Counted from the stretch's first letter, positions 26,798 through 36,526 are shown. The stretch is DNA of 64,000 nt from Mucilaginibacter sp. CSA2-8R (GCF_038806765.1 NZ_CP152389.1:806001-870000); one strand, 5' to 3'. Notes: a model not told the origin generated them from the letters alone. Made by a program: numbers and translations.

Positions 26798-27511
26798 ATG
26801 AAAAGCACTTACCTTGCTAATCAGGTCAAAATATTACGTTCCGAAAAAGGGTATTCACAAGAATATCTGGCCGAACAAACAAAGCTTAGTTTACGAACTA
26901 TTCAACGGATTGAAGGCGGACAAACTGAACCGCATGGCGACACACTCCAACGGTTGGCCATCTGTTTAGGTGTTGATGTAACAGATTTGCTTGAGCAGCA
27001 GACAAAACTGCCAGATGCATTACCCGAAAATAAATCATATCTTATATTGCTGCATTTATCTGCATTAAGCTTCCTGTTCTTCCCATTATTAGGTGTAGTA
27101 ATTCCGCTTGTTTTGTGGATGCTTAAGCGTGATCAAATTAGCGGTATGGCTAAAATAGGCAAAAAGGTATTGAATTTTCAAATCACATGGCTCATCATGA
27201 TCGCGTTGTATTACGGATACATTTTTTGCACTTTTTTAAATATAAGAGTACCGTTTCTTTCATCATTAGGTTTTAACGTAGAAGTCTCTTTACTACTAAT
27301 AATCGCTCTTTATCTCTATAATATTATTTTGGTAGTGATCAATGCAATTTTAGAGTTTAATAACAAGCGCCTCTTTACATACCGGCATTTAGGCTTTTAC
27401 GTTAACGGAATAGTTTATGGCATCAGTTACCTAAACTTCTTTTTTGATAACTCGTTGCCCCGTAATAAATACCCAGGCCCAGCAAAAAGACACCCAGGCA
27501 AACCAGTGTAG
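26798..27511 (+). CDS. Membrane-anchored XRE-family regulator
   Basis: This 237-residue protein has an XRE/Cro-type helix-turn-helix at about residues 5-62 (EYLAEQTKLSLRTIQRIEGG) and then about four hydrophobic segments (about 78-215) resembling DUF4870-type membrane domains. It would therefore place a DNA-binding domain at the inner membrane. The last 21 or so residues (NSLPRNKYPGPAKRHPGKPV) are hydrophilic. They overlap the convergent permease gene by 89 nt, which suggests loss of an earlier stop. The ATG at 26798 is chosen because the upstream TTG falls inside the promoter. Confidence 0.8.
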   Translation: MKSTYLANQVKILRSEKGYSQEYLAEQTKLSLRTIQRIEGGQTEPHGDTLQRLAICLGVDVTDLLEQQTKLPDALPENKSYLILLHLSALSFLFFPLLGVVIPLVLWMLKRDQISGMAKIGKKVLNFQITWLIMIALYYGYIFCTFLNIRVPFLSSLGFNVEVSLLLIIALYLYNIILVVINAILEFNNKRLFTYRHLGFYVNGIVYGISYLNFFFDNSLPRNKYPGPAKRHPGKPV

Positions 27512-28754
27512 CTTTGGGGCTGGCGGCAAAAATACTGAAGGTAACAAACCAGTATACAGCAATAAAAAACAGCGGAACCAGCGGGTACCACTTAATGGTA
27601 TAGATGCCGCTGTTGTTCAATTCTTTAGTGCGCTTGCGTAAAATAAAAATAGCCATGGCAGCAACGCTCATGCCTATGCATTCAAAAAACATAGCGTAGT
27701 TAAGCACTTCGCCAAACGAACTGACCACCAATAGTATCAATATTACGCTGAATACAAAAAAGCTCATACCAAACTCCTGTACCTGTGTGCGCTCATTAAT
27801 GCGCTTAAAAATCGGGGGTAGTACGCCGTCATCGGCCATGGCATAGTATACCCTGGGTACCGACATAATATTTACGTTAACATAAGCCAGTACCGAAATA
27901 AACATAAGTACGGAGGTAATCTTCGATCCAACTTCGCCAAATACCACCGAGGCCATTTTAGCGGCAAGTCCGGTGTTTTGCTGCAGGCCGCCCATGCCTA
28001 ATACCTTGTAATAAGCAAAGTTGATGGCCATGTAAACCACAATTACAATGGCTATCCCCATAAATATGCCTTTAGGTATATTACGTTTAGCCTCTACCAC
28101 ATCGCCGCCAAAATTGATGGTTTGCTGGTAGCCCGTAAATGTAAAAAAAACCGCTACTAAGCCTAATCCAAAAGCTGCCACCGGGTTACCAGAAGCCATA
28201 ACTACGCCTTTTTCTATTACAGTGCTGCCATCACTCCTGAAAATAGCCAGGCAGAGCACCACAATCATGGCTACTTTAAACAGCGTGAGCAGGTTTTGCA
28301 TCCTGGCACTCATTTTTATACCCCAAAAGTTAACCAGGTAAACAATAAGTACCAATCCTGTCGTTGTAAGCTTGGTGCCTAACGTAGTTTGTAAACTCGG
28401 GGGAAGTAAAATGGGATTCAGGTATTCGGCACCGATCAGTGCAACAGCCGCTACTGAGGCCGTAGTGGCAATAACCGATCCCCAATTAATCATAAAGGCA
28501 AAAGCCGGATGATAACAGTAAGAAAATAATTTATAAAAGCCGCCTGTGTTAGGGTATCGGGCACCTATTTCGGCAAAGGTGAGGGCCCCGCATAAGGTTA
28601 CCAGGCCGCCTACTATCCAGGCCGTAAAAAAGAGCGTTGGGCTGCCTGTGCGCAGTGCTACCTCTCCCGGCGATTTAAAGATACCCGTGCCTATAATCAG
28701 GCTGATTACGATCATGGTTAGGTCGAAACGAGTGAGTTTGGGTTTGATAGGCAT
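27423..28754 (-). CDS. APC-family amino acid permease
   Basis: This 443-residue integral membrane protein belongs to the amino acid-polyamine-organocation superfamily. The N-terminal SLIIGTGIFKSPGEVA holds the conserved substrate-binding GTGIF in helix 1. FAEIGARYPNTGGFYKLF and about 12 hydrophobic segments follow. It probably exchanges or imports amino acids; the substrate is not evident. It is convergent with and overlaps the XRE gene, and is divergent from the exported-protein gene at 28858. Confidence 0.9.
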   Translation of the reverse strand: MPIKPKLTRFDLTMIVISLIIGTGIFKSPGEVALRTGSPTLFFTAWIVGGLVTLCGALTFAEIGARYPNTGGFYKLFSYCYHPAFAFMINWGSVIATTASVAAVALIGAEYLNPILLPPSLQTTLGTKLTTTGLVLIVYLVNFWGIKMSARMQNLLTLFKVAMIVVLCLAIFRSDGSTVIEKGVVMASGNPVAAFGLGLVAVFFTFTGYQQTINFGGDVVEAKRNIPKGIFMGIAIVIVVYMAINFAYYKVLGMGGLQQNTGLAAKMASVVFGEVGSKITSVLMFISVLAYVNVNIMSVPRVYYAMADDGVLPPIFKRINERTQVQEFGMSFFVFSVILILLVVSSFGEVLNYAMFFECIGMSVAAMAIFILRKRTKELNNSGIYTIKWYPLVPLFFIAVYWFVTFSIFAASPKATLVCLGVFLLGLGIYYGATSYQKRSLGN

Positions 28755-28789
28755 TAACGAAGCGGCTGTTTTTTACAGGTTTAATATTT

Positions 28790-28797
28790 TACATTTG
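28790..28797 (+). promoter_or_regulatory. Candidate -7 box of the 28858 gene
   Basis: TACATTTG matches TAnnTTTG and lies 60 nt before the ATG. A convincing -33 TTG is not obvious. Confidence 0.4.
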
Positions 28798-28857
28798 CAG
28801 AGTTTGCACTCAATACACGGTTAATATAAATAAAAAGGGTTACCCGTATACCAGGTC

Positions 28858-29514
28858 ATGAATATTATTAAGCAAGTAGGTAAAAGTAGTTTAATTATAG
28901 CCTATATAATTTGTTTACTGCCGGCGTTGGTTACAGGGCAGCCTCGCCGTCATAAACGGACACAAACAGGCAATGAGGGACGGCCAACTCAGCTGCGCTC
29001 TTTTATAAAGCAAGCCGAAGAAGCGGGTATTGATTTTACTTTCCCGCCAGTACTTAAAGAGGTGACGGCGATAAGCAATGAAAACCTCTCTTTTGATTAT
29101 GCCATGGCCATGCCTGGTCAAAATTTTGAAATTTGGCTGCAGGTACGGTCGCTTAAACAAAATTGGACAAGCTATGAGCAGGTAAAAAATATTACCGGTA
29201 AAATGCTGGCCAACCCCGATTCGTCTTACATTGGTGCTATCAAAGCCAATGCCTGCGTGCTAAGTGATGACGACCGGTACACCATCCGCTCGCTTAAACC
29301 AGAATTGCTGGAGGCTTATAATGCCGATGCTGGTAAAAGCTGTTTGGTTAGCCTGGCCGATTTACCCGAAACCAAAGGCTTTAAATATGCTTTACTCATT
29401 GCCCTGCAAAAAGATCATACAGGGTATTTATTAGCGGTATGCCTAACTAATGATAAGGGCCCCGATTTTTTCAGAAGCCTCAGCAAAGTGCGCGAGTGTA
29501 TCAAATTCAGGTAA
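28858..29514 (+). CDS. Exported protein of unknown function
   Basis: This 218-residue protein has a signal peptide (about 1-28, hydrophobic SSLIIAYIICLLPALVTG). Its mature domain has the pattern FTFPPVLKEV...YAMAMPGQNFEIWLQVRSL and ends near the FFRSLSKVRECIKF motif. I do not recognise a named family. It resembles small alpha/beta periplasmic proteins seen beside housekeeping genes in Sphingobacteria. It precedes parE by 110 nt, but parE has its own promoter. Confidence 0.68.
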   Translation: MNIIKQVGKSSLIIAYIICLLPALVTGQPRRHKRTQTGNEGRPTQLRSFIKQAEEAGIDFTFPPVLKEVTAISNENLSFDYAMAMPGQNFEIWLQVRSLKQNWTSYEQVKNITGKMLANPDSSYIGAIKANACVLSDDDRYTIRSLKPELLEAYNADAGKSCLVSLADLPETKGFKYALLIALQKDHTGYLLAVCLTNDKGPDFFRSLSKVRECIKFR

Positions 29515-29522
29515 GGTAAAGG

Positions 29523-29553
29523 TTGAGCCTTGCCAATTTTTTTAGTATATTTG
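29523..29553 (+). promoter_or_regulatory. parE promoter
   Basis: TTG at 29523, a 20-bp spacer and a -7 box TATATTTG (29546-29553). The 15-mer TTTTTAGTATATTTG is shared exactly with the parC leader at 36602-36616. Confidence 0.65.
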
Positions 29554-29624
29554 AAAGGGTTTTAGCGCCTTTTTAACATCATTTTGGGTTAAAAGGCTAT
29601 GGTATTGATTCCTATTAATTTAAT

Positions 29625-31502
29625 ATGGCAGAAGTTAATTATAGTGAAGATAGTATCCGCTCGCTCGATTGGAAAGAACACATCCGATTGCGTCCGGGTA
29701 TGTACATCGGTAAGCTGGGCGATGGTTCTGCTTACGATGATGGTATATATGTGCTGTTAAAAGAAATCATTGATAACTCTATTGATGAGTTTGTGATGGG
29801 TGCCGGTCGTACCATCGACGTAACTATGAGCGACCATAAAGTAAATGTTCGCGATTATGGGCGTGGTATTCCGTTAGGTAAAGTGATTGATTGTGTGTCA
29901 AAGATTAATACCGGCGGTAAGTACGACAGCAAGGCTTTCCAAAAATCAGTAGGTTTAAACGGGGTGGGTACCAAAGCCGTAAACGCTTTGTCTACATCGT
30001 TTACCGTGCAATCTTACCGCGACGGGCGTACCAAGATAGCCGAATTTACCAAAGGCGAACTGCTGCGTGATGAAGCTGAGAAAGAAACCAGCCAGCGCAA
30101 TGGCACGGCCATCAACTTTTTTCCGGATGAAACCATTTTTCGCAACTACCGCTTCATCCCGGAGTTTGTGCAGAACATGATTTGGAACTACGTGTTCCTG
30201 AATGCCGGTTTAACTATCAACTTTAACGGGCAAAAATTCTTTTCGCAAAATGGCCTGCGCGATTTGTTAGAGCGCAACACCGATGCCGAAGCTTTACGTT
30301 ATCCCATTATTCACCTGAGAGGTGAGGATATTGAAATAGCTATGACGCACGGCCAGCAATACGGCGAGGAGTACTACTCGTTCGTCAATGGTCAGCATAC
30401 TACGCAGGGTGGTACGCATCAAGCCGCTTTCAGAGAGGCGGTGGTTAAAACTGTACGTGAGTTTTATAAAAAAGAGTTTGATGCTTCAGACGTTCGCTCG
30501 TCTATTGTGGCTGCTATTGCCATCAAAGTGCAGGAACCAGTCTTTGAGTCGCAAACCAAAACCAAGTTAGGTTCACAAAACGTTGGGCCTGATGGGCCAA
30601 CTGTTCGTGGCTTCATCAATGATTTTGTAAAGAACGAACTGGATAATTACCTGCATAAAAATCCGGCAGCTGCTGATGCCCTGCTCAAGCGCATACTGCA
30701 GTCAGAGCGTGAGCGTAAGGATATTGCAGGGATCAAAAAGCTGGCTAACGAGCGTGCTAAAAAAGCATCGTTGCACAACCGTAAATTACGCGACTGTAAG
30801 GTGCACTTTGACGATACCCATGAGCGTAAGCAAGATACCACCTTGTTTATCACCGAAGGTGACTCGGCCAGCGGGTCGATCACTAAATCGCGTGATGTAG
30901 CTACTCAGGCAGTATTTAGCTTAAAGGGTAAACCTTTAAACTGCTTTGGCCTGACTAAAAAAGTGGTTTACGAAAACGAAGAGTTTAACCTGTTGCAACA
31001 TGCCCTGAATATTGAGGATGGGATTGATGGTCTGCGTTACAATAACATTGTAATTGCTACTGATGCCGACGTAGACGGTATGCACATCCGTTTACTCATC
31101 ATGACTTTCTTTTTGCAGTTTTTTCCGGATGTGGTAAAAGCCGGTCATGTATCTATTCTGCAAACGCCTTTATTCAGGGTGCGTAATAAAAAAGAAACTA
31201 TTTACTGTTACAGCGACGAAGAACGCCGCAATGCAATTGCCAAATTAGGCAACAAGCCCGAGATAACCCGCTTTAAAGGTTTGGGTGAGATTTCTCCGGA
31301 CGAGTTCGGTTTGTTTATTGGCAAGGATATGCGCCTTGACCCGGTGATTTTAAAAGACGCCAACATCAAGGGATTGCTGGAGTATTTTATGGGTAAAAAC
31401 ACGCCTACCCGTCAGCAGCATATTGTGCAAAACTTACGCGTAGAAAAAGACGACGAAACGGTTAATCCTCTGCTGGCTGAGCCAGAAGCTTTAGTAGCTT
31501 AG
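29625..31502 (+). CDS. parE: DNA topoisomerase IV subunit B (ParE)
   Basis: This is the ATPase subunit of a type IIA topoisomerase. The 625-residue product has the GHKL ATPase motifs [10 protein letters not shown] and RDYGRGIP, the [13 protein letters not shown] loop, and the TOPRIM motif [12 protein letters not shown] with DADVDGMHI. Its length suits ParE better than GyrB, and its likely partner ParC is encoded at 36690. ParE assignment over GyrB is by length and this pairing; both decatenate or supercoil DNA using the same chemistry. Confidence 0.92.
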   Translation: MAEVNYSEDSIRSLDWKEHIRLRPGMYIGKLGDGSAYDDGIYVLLKEIIDNSIDEFVMGAGRTIDVTMSDHKVNVRDYGRGIPLGKVIDCVSKINTGGKYDSKAFQKSVGLNGVGTKAVNALSTSFTVQSYRDGRTKIAEFTKGELLRDEAEKETSQRNGTAINFFPDETIFRNYRFIPEFVQNMIWNYVFLNAGLTINFNGQKFFSQNGLRDLLERNTDAEALRYPIIHLRGEDIEIAMTHGQQYGEEYYSFVNGQHTTQGGTHQAAFREAVVKTVREFYKKEFDASDVRSSIVAAIAIKVQEPVFESQTKTKLGSQNVGPDGPTVRGFINDFVKNELDNYLHKNPAAADALLKRILQSERERKDIAGIKKLANERAKKASLHNRKLRDCKVHFDDTHERKQDTTLFITEGDSASGSITKSRDVATQAVFSLKGKPLNCFGLTKKVVYENEEFNLLQHALNIEDGIDGLRYNNIVIATDADVDGMHIRLLIMTFFLQFFPDVVKAGHVSILQTPLFRVRNKKETIYCYSDEERRNAIAKLGNKPEITRFKGLGEISPDEFGLFIGKDMRLDPVILKDANIKGLLEYFMGKNTPTRQQHIVQNLRVEKDDETVNPLLAEPEALVA

Positions 31503-31526
31503 GGAATATAGCTCCTCAAATTTTAA

Positions 31527-31586
31527 GGGCTTATAAGGTAGTATTTGCTTATTAAAAAAATAAGTGCTATCTTATAAGCCCTTTTT
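31527..31586 (+). terminator. Terminator after parE
   Basis: GGGCTTATAAG (31527-31537) pairs with CTTATAAGCCC (31571-31581). Between them is a partly paired inner stem, and TTTTT follows. Confidence 0.78.
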
Positions 31587-31657
31587 GATTACGCCATAGC
31601 CGGGAGGTTATTACACAAGGCTTAATCAGGTAAAAAAAGAAGGCATCTACGTACAAC

Positions 31658-32155
31658 ATGATTAACCACGAAATTAAGATAGCATTTGAAGAGTTTAGTG
31701 CTGTTGATGAACTAAACAATAATGACCGCACCTTATGCCTCGAAGCCGTAAAGGCACTCAAAGGATCACATTCACCATATTCAAATTTTAGCGTAGGCGC
31801 TGCGCTGCGCTTAAAAAGCGGCCGTATAATTTATGGTAGCAACCAGGAGAATGCAGCTTATCCGTCGGGCTTATGTGCCGAGCGGGTTGCGCTGTTTAAT
31901 TGGGGTGCTAACTATAGTGATGACCCGATTGAAGCTATTGCGGTTACAGCACACACTGATAAGTTTATTATCGAAAAGCCTATCACACCTTGCGGCTCTT
32001 GCCTGCAGGTAATGGCCGAATATGAAAAGAAACAAGCACAATCTATCCGTATTATGCTGTACTGTCAAAATGGGACAGTATGGATAACCACTGGTGTAGA
32101 AAGCTTTTTACCATTTATGTTTTTTGAAGACAGGCTGGTATCCTTGCCTGTTTAA
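31658..32155 (+). CDS. cdd: Cytidine deaminase
   Basis: Cdd deaminates cytidine and deoxycytidine in pyrimidine salvage. The 165-residue product has the zinc/active-site motif GLCAERVAL (Cys-Ala-Glu) near residue 69 and the second zinc motif TPCGSCLQVM near residue 110. YSNFSVGAALRLKSG is typical. The size is a little above the 130-residue homotetrameric forms, with extra N-terminal residues. A TAA-rich leader separates it from parE's terminator. Confidence 0.94.
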   Translation: MINHEIKIAFEEFSAVDELNNNDRTLCLEAVKALKGSHSPYSNFSVGAALRLKSGRIIYGSNQENAAYPSGLCAERVALFNWGANYSDDPIEAIAVTAHTDKFIIEKPITPCGSCLQVMAEYEKKQAQSIRIMLYCQNGTVWITTGVESFLPFMFFEDRLVSLPV

Positions 32156-32293
32156 AGGCTATCATCGAGTATGTAAGGAAAGCTTATTACCGCAATAAAG
32201 TCTGTTACAAACCTGCTTAATGAAGGATTGTCGCAGACTTTTTTATTTAAAGGGTTGCGGTAATTATCATCAGGTATATATTTAAAATAATAG

Positions 32294-32325
32294 TTTGATA
32301 TTAAACTGTTGTGTATATAACTTTG
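32294..32325 (+). promoter_or_regulatory. Promoter of the DHA2 efflux gene
   Basis: TTTG at 32294-32297, a 20-bp spacer and TAACTTTG at 32318-32325 fit the Bacteroidota consensus well. The ATG is 19 nt downstream. Confidence 0.65.
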
Positions 32326-32344
32326 TATAGCTTTTATAAAACTT

Positions 32345-33940
32345 ATGGCAACAACAATAACGCAACCGGCTAATTCACTGGTTGAGTATGGGGCCCGGCG
32401 AATCATCATAACCATTACCGCCGTATTTTGCGCCCTGCTCGAAATTATTGATACCACCATCGTAAACGTTGCACTCAATGATATGCGTGGTAATTTAGGA
32501 GCCACGCTTAACGAGATCAGCTGGGTAATAACCGCTTACTCTTTGGCCAACGTAATTATAGTGCCTATGACCAGCTGGCTCTCGCAGCAGTTTGGCAGAC
32601 GCAATTATTTTGCTGCATCTGTTGTCATATTTACTGTATGCTCTTTTTTGTGCGGTAACGCTACCAACATCTGGGAACTGGTAATATTTCGGTTTTTGCA
32701 AGGCATAGGTGGCGGCGCATTACTGGTAACCTCGCAAACCATCATTACCGAAAGCTGGCCTACCGAAAAACGGGCAATGGCCCAGGCTATTTATACCTTA
32801 GGCGTAATTGTAGGGCCAACTTTGGGTCCGCCGTTAGGTGGTTATATTGTTGATAATTATTCGTGGCCTTTTATTTTTTATATCAACATCCCAGTGGGTA
32901 TTATTGCCGCCATCCTTACCTTACAATACGTACGCAGCCCTAAATATGACGAAAAACGTCCGGTTACCCAGGTAGACTGGTGGGGCATTGGCCTGCTCAC
33001 TGTAGGTATATCTTCATTACAATACGTGCTCGAAAAAGGGCAGGAAGAAGACTGGTACAGCAGCGAGGTTATCACCATATTAACTATTACCGCCGTGTTA
33101 GGTATACTGCTGTTTATTTGGCGCGAGTTGCAGTACAAGTATCCCATTGTTGAACTCCGGGTACTCAAGGATAACAACCTGCGTATTGGTGTGCTGCTAT
33201 CGTTCATCATGGGTTTTGGTTTGTTTGGCTCTACCTTCGTTATCCCGTTGTACACCCAATCCTTGTTAGGGTGGACGGCGCAGCAATCGGGTATGCTCCA
33301 GCTGCCAAGCACTCTGTTTGTAGCCTTTATGATGCCGGTAGTGGCGCAGCTGATACAGCGCGGCGTGCCGCAAAAGTATCTGATTGCCATGGGTATGGTT
33401 GTGTTTTTCGTGTATAGCTATATGTCATACAAAATTATTACGCCGTATACCAGCAGCGGCGACTTTTTTTGGCCGCTTATTATCCGTGGTTTTGGTTTAG
33501 GCTTGCTGTCGGTACCGGTAAGTACCATGTCGCTCTCCACCCTAAAGGGTAAAGAAATAGGCCAGGGTGCAGCTTTTTCGGGGATGATGCGGCAGTTGGG
33601 CGGCTCGTTTGGTGTAGCATTAATATCAACTTTTGTTTCGAGGCAAACGCAGGTGCACCGAAGCAACCTGGTTAGCCATTTAGATGTAAATAGCCTTAAC
33701 GTGCAACAACGCGTAATGCAAATGGCATCGGGCTTTAAGCGGGCAGGTACAGATAGCCTGACGGCCCGCCACATGGCTTATGCAGCTTTAGATGGCTCAG
33801 TGAGTAAGCAAGCAACACTACTATCATACATGGATGTTTTTTTGTGGGTAGGGGTCATGTTTTTGGTGTGTGTGCCCATAGTGCTCATATTTGTTAAAAC
33901 TGCTAAGAGTAAAGTAAGCCTGGCTGATGCAGCTCACTAA
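32345..33940 (+). CDS. DHA2-family (EmrB/QacA-like) MFS drug efflux pump
   Basis: This 531-residue protein of about 14 transmembrane helices belongs to the proton-driven drug:H+ antiporter-2 family. Motifs include LEIIDTTIVNVAL (family motif D1), SWLSQQFGRRNYF and the helix-5 motif YTLGVIVGPTLGPPLGGYI (antiporter motif C). It is likely to expel hydrophobic or cationic toxicants. A MarR-type gene lies 34 nt downstream in the same direction. EmrA/TolC partners are not adjacent. Confidence 0.92.
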   Translation: MATTITQPANSLVEYGARRIIITITAVFCALLEIIDTTIVNVALNDMRGNLGATLNEISWVITAYSLANVIIVPMTSWLSQQFGRRNYFAASVVIFTVCSFLCGNATNIWELVIFRFLQGIGGGALLVTSQTIITESWPTEKRAMAQAIYTLGVIVGPTLGPPLGGYIVDNYSWPFIFYINIPVGIIAAILTLQYVRSPKYDEKRPVTQVDWWGIGLLTVGISSLQYVLEKGQEEDWYSSEVITILTITAVLGILLFIWRELQYKYPIVELRVLKDNNLRIGVLLSFIMGFGLFGSTFVIPLYTQSLLGWTAQQSGMLQLPSTLFVAFMMPVVAQLIQRGVPQKYLIAMGMVVFFVYSYMSYKIITPYTSSGDFFWPLIIRGFGLGLLSVPVSTMSLSTLKGKEIGQGAAFSGMMRQLGGSFGVALISTFVSRQTQVHRSNLVSHLDVNSLNVQQRVMQMASGFKRAGTDSLTARHMAYAALDGSVSKQATLLSYMDVFLWVGVMFLVCVPIVLIFVKTAKSKVSLADAAH

Positions 33941-33967
33941 TTGTTACCATCACTTTATTTAAATTTG
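33941..33967 (+). promoter_or_regulatory. Candidate promoter of the marR gene
   Basis: TTG at 33941, a 16-bp spacer and TAAATTTG at 33960-33967. The ATG is 7 nt after it, so this transcript would be nearly leaderless. Confidence 0.45.
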
Positions 33968-33974
33968 ATGCTTC

Positions 33975-34421
33975 ATGACAACAAAATCAAAAGCAGATTT
34001 AGCGCTCGATCTCGGCAGGTCTATGGCCGAACTGCGAAACATCCTGCGGCAGCATATTCAAATCAAAATCAGGGAACATGGCATTAATATTACTTTCGAG
34101 ATGCTGGAAGTTATGTCGGCCTTGTGGAAAAAAGATGGTGTTAACCAGCAGGAACTGGCCGACCTTACCCTCAGAGACAAATCGAGCATGACCTACCTGA
34201 TTGATAACCTGACCAAACGGCAAATGGTGAAAAGAGTGGAAGATGATACGGACAGGCGTAACAAACTGATTTATATAACCCCTGAGGGTATGGCTTTAAA
34301 AGAGCAGCTAATGCCCTGGGTATCTGAGGTATATGAAAGGGCTACCCAAAGCATCAGTGCTGCCGAGTTGCAAAGTAGTATTGCTTTACTCCATACTATG
34401 ATTGAAAGTATTAACGACTAA
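33975..34421 (+). CDS. MarR-family transcriptional regulator
   Basis: This 148-residue winged-helix protein matches MarR regulators. The recognition part is VNQQELADLTLRDKSSMTYLIDNL (about 54-77) and the wing is RVEDDTDRRNKLIYITPEG, whose DxRxK-type segment is diagnostic. The C-terminal helices dimerise. Adjacency to the efflux pump suggests that it represses the pump until a ligand binds. It may also reach the usp gene 57 nt downstream. Confidence 0.92.
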   Translation: MTTKSKADLALDLGRSMAELRNILRQHIQIKIREHGINITFEMLEVMSALWKKDGVNQQELADLTLRDKSSMTYLIDNLTKRQMVKRVEDDTDRRNKLIYITPEGMALKEQLMPWVSEVYERATQSISAAELQSSIALLHTMIESIND

Positions 34422-34478
34422 TTTTTATGTACAAATAGGCACATATACACGTTTTATATTTAACCAATTTGCTTTGAT

Positions 34479-35318
34479 ATGAAAACTTTACTGCTTCCTG
34501 TAGATTTTTCAAACACCTGTTTGAATACAATAAAGTATGTAGCCTCCCTTAGCAAAGATTTGCAGATTAGCCGCATCATTTTGCTAAAAAGCTACTATGT
34601 ATCTATGTATGCCCAGTTGCTGCCTTCGGTAGATTTTGTGCAGCTTAGCGCAGATGATATTTTGGCTGAGCGACAGCGGCAGGAAGAGCGGTTACAAACC
34701 TTAAGCATTCAGATGCTGAGCGAGTGCAACCCCGCAGTAAAAGTAGAATTAGCCAGCAGTGAAGAGCCTCTGCTAAGAGCCATACAAGAAGTGGTTGCGC
34801 AATATCAGCCCGATTTGTTGGTGTTAAGCGCCAAAAACGAAAAGGTTGACGAGGATAACCCCGTTGGCGACCGTGTGGTAGCCGTAGCTAAAACCAGCAC
34901 CGTACCAGTACTGGTAATTCCGCCGCAGGCACATTATCAGCCGCTAAAGCAAGTATTAGTACCTTGCGATTTTAACGCCGTTGCTAGGTTAAGTGTATTA
35001 AGTAAACTGCAAAGTCTCAACTTCAGTTCCCATCCCGAACTGATTATTCTTAGCGTTAAAAAATCAGGAAATCCCGAAGCTGCCAAAGCTGAACATATGA
35101 AGCTGCTAAAGCACCAGCTTCAAAATAACAGCTACCGCCTAGAATATATCAGCCAGCCCGATATTGTTGAGGGGGTGGTTAAATTTGCCGATGAGAACGA
35201 TGTGCAATTAATTGTGGCGCTGCCGGGCAAGCATAGCTTTTTTTATAACCTTACGCATCAAAGTATTTCGCAGGCCATTGCCACCAATGCACATCAGCCT
35301 GTTTTAATACTGAAATAG
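34479..35318 (+). CDS. Tandem universal stress protein (UspA family)
   Basis: This 279-residue cytosolic protein has two Usp folds (about 1-147 and 155-279). The first starts KTLLLPVDFSNTCLNTIKYV and ends VPVLVIPP; the second starts KQVLVPCDFNAV and ends HQPVLILK. The ATP-binding G-2x-G-9x-G(S/T) motif is not clearly intact, so nucleotide binding is doubtful. It is in the same direction as the marR and efflux genes and may belong to that stress unit. Confidence 0.88.
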   Translation: MKTLLLPVDFSNTCLNTIKYVASLSKDLQISRIILLKSYYVSMYAQLLPSVDFVQLSADDILAERQRQEERLQTLSIQMLSECNPAVKVELASSEEPLLRAIQEVVAQYQPDLLVLSAKNEKVDEDNPVGDRVVAVAKTSTVPVLVIPPQAHYQPLKQVLVPCDFNAVARLSVLSKLQSLNFSSHPELIILSVKKSGNPEAAKAEHMKLLKHQLQNNSYRLEYISQPDIVEGVVKFADENDVQLIVALPGKHSFFYNLTHQSISQAIATNAHQPVLILK

Positions 35319-35340
35319 TAATCAGCTCAAACGCTGTAAA

Positions 35341-35373
35341 TACAAAAGGCCGCTCTCGCAGCGGCCTTTTGTA
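35341..35373. terminator. Bidirectional terminator after usp
   Basis: Perfect 14-bp arms (TACAAAAGGCCGCT and its complement) around a CTCGC loop, with T-runs usable on both strands between convergent genes. Confidence 0.88.
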
Positions 35374-35418
35374 TGATTAACTAAAACTATATAATTACCT
35401 TTTCTAAAAAGAAGAAGC

Positions 35419-35844
35419 TTATTTAAATACTGAATAAACGTTGGTGATTTTCCAGCCGTCGCCAGTATTAGTCAGTGTTACGTAATTGGTGCGGGTAAAG
35501 TTGTCATATTTCATATCAACTTTCATTACGGTCATATCATTGTTGCTGTCTACTTCGGTAGTGGTAGTAGTACAGGCTTGTTTAATGTTTTTATTCTGGT
35601 CAATAAATTTCAGCATGTCTGCTTTGTCAAAATTTACTAACTTGTTGCCGCGTAATGAGCTAAATTTAACATTCTCGTCAAGCACGGCTTCTAAGCCCTG
35701 GCTGTTACCATCAGTCATGGTGGTAACGTAAGTTGCAATTGCACGATTTTTTGTTATTTTAGCAGCAGTAGGCTCGTCGGCTTTTACTATATTGGTTACT
35801 ACTAATAAGGCTAAGCCTAATACGATTGATTTTAAAGTTTTCAT
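35419..35844 (-). CDS. Exported NTF2-like protein
   Basis: This 141-residue protein has a signal peptide (about 1-22, KSIVLGLALLVVTNIVKA) and a single NTF2-like (cone) domain of the lumazine-binding-like/DUF4440 kind: ATYVTTMTDGNSQGLEAVLDENVKF, then YVTLTNTGDGWKITNVYSVF. Such domains often bind small ligands or form scaffolds; no catalytic residues are evident. It is monocistronic and converges on usp. Confidence 0.78.
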   Translation of the reverse strand: MKTLKSIVLGLALLVVTNIVKADEPTAAKITKNRAIATYVTTMTDGNSQGLEAVLDENVKFSSLRGNKLVNFDKADMLKFIDQNKNIKQACTTTTTEVDSNNDMTVMKVDMKYDNFTRTNYVTLTNTGDGWKITNVYSVFK

Positions 35845-36010
35845 ATGGTTAAAATTTTAAGATTAAATATTTTGTTTTATATCCATAAGACACACGTAGT
35901 CCATCAAACGTTACAGCCTTTCTGATAAATATTTGATATTTAACAACTCCTTAACATTTGAACCCCGGCTTTGCGTATTTGGTGTAATCAGGTAGTTTTT
36001 AGATAATGAT

Positions 36011-36526
36011 ATGGTAACCTTTACAGCAATAATTTTAAAGTTAGGGCAGCAGGGCGAAAAAACAGGTTGGGTTTATATTGATATTCCCGCTGATTTGGCC
36101 GGCCAGCTAAAACCCGGTTACAAAAAATCGTTTAGGGTAAGAGGTACTTTAGATAATTTAAAGATTGCCGGTATAGCCGTAATGCCTATGGGCGGCGGCA
36201 ACTTCATCCTGCCATTAAAAGCCGACATCCGTAAGGGTATTCGCAAAGGCGAGGGTGCCATGCTGCAAGTGAGCCTTGAGGAAGATGTTGATTTTAAACT
36301 GGAAGTGCCGGATGATGTGAATGATTGCCTGGCCGATGACCCGGAAGCATTCGCTTACTTTAACAGTTTGCCCGAGTCGCATCGGCGTTATTTTGTTAAT
36401 TGGATAAACAGCGCCAAAACAATGCCTACCCGGGTTAAGCGTATTGCGCAAACCTGCCATGCCATGGCTAACCATTTAGATTACGCGCAAATGATTAGAT
36501 TAGGGCGGAGTAAAGAAATGCTGTAA
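36011..36526 (+). CDS. DUF1905/YdeI-like protein
   Basis: This 171-residue protein combines an N-terminal DUF1905 domain (about 1-90, GWVYIDIPADLAGQLKPG, IAGIAVMPMGGGNFILPLKA) with a C-terminal YdeI/OmdA-like segment (about 105-165, FNSLPESHRRYFVNWINSAK). The combination is common in Bacteroidota. No enzymatic function is established; no signal peptide is present, so it is probably cytosolic. Confidence 0.85.
   Translation: MVTFTAIILKLGQQGEKTGWVYIDIPADLAGQLKPGYKKSFRVRGTLDNLKIAGIAVMPMGGGNFILPLKADIRKGIRKGEGAMLQVSLEEDVDFKLEVPDDVNDCLADDPEAFAYFNSLPESHRRYFVNWINSAKTMPTRVKRIAQTCHAMANHLDYAQMIRLGRSKEML

Noticed and set aside
32878..33390. 170-codon minus-strand ORF inside the efflux gene
   Set aside because: Antisense to transmembrane helices, with no recognisable domain.
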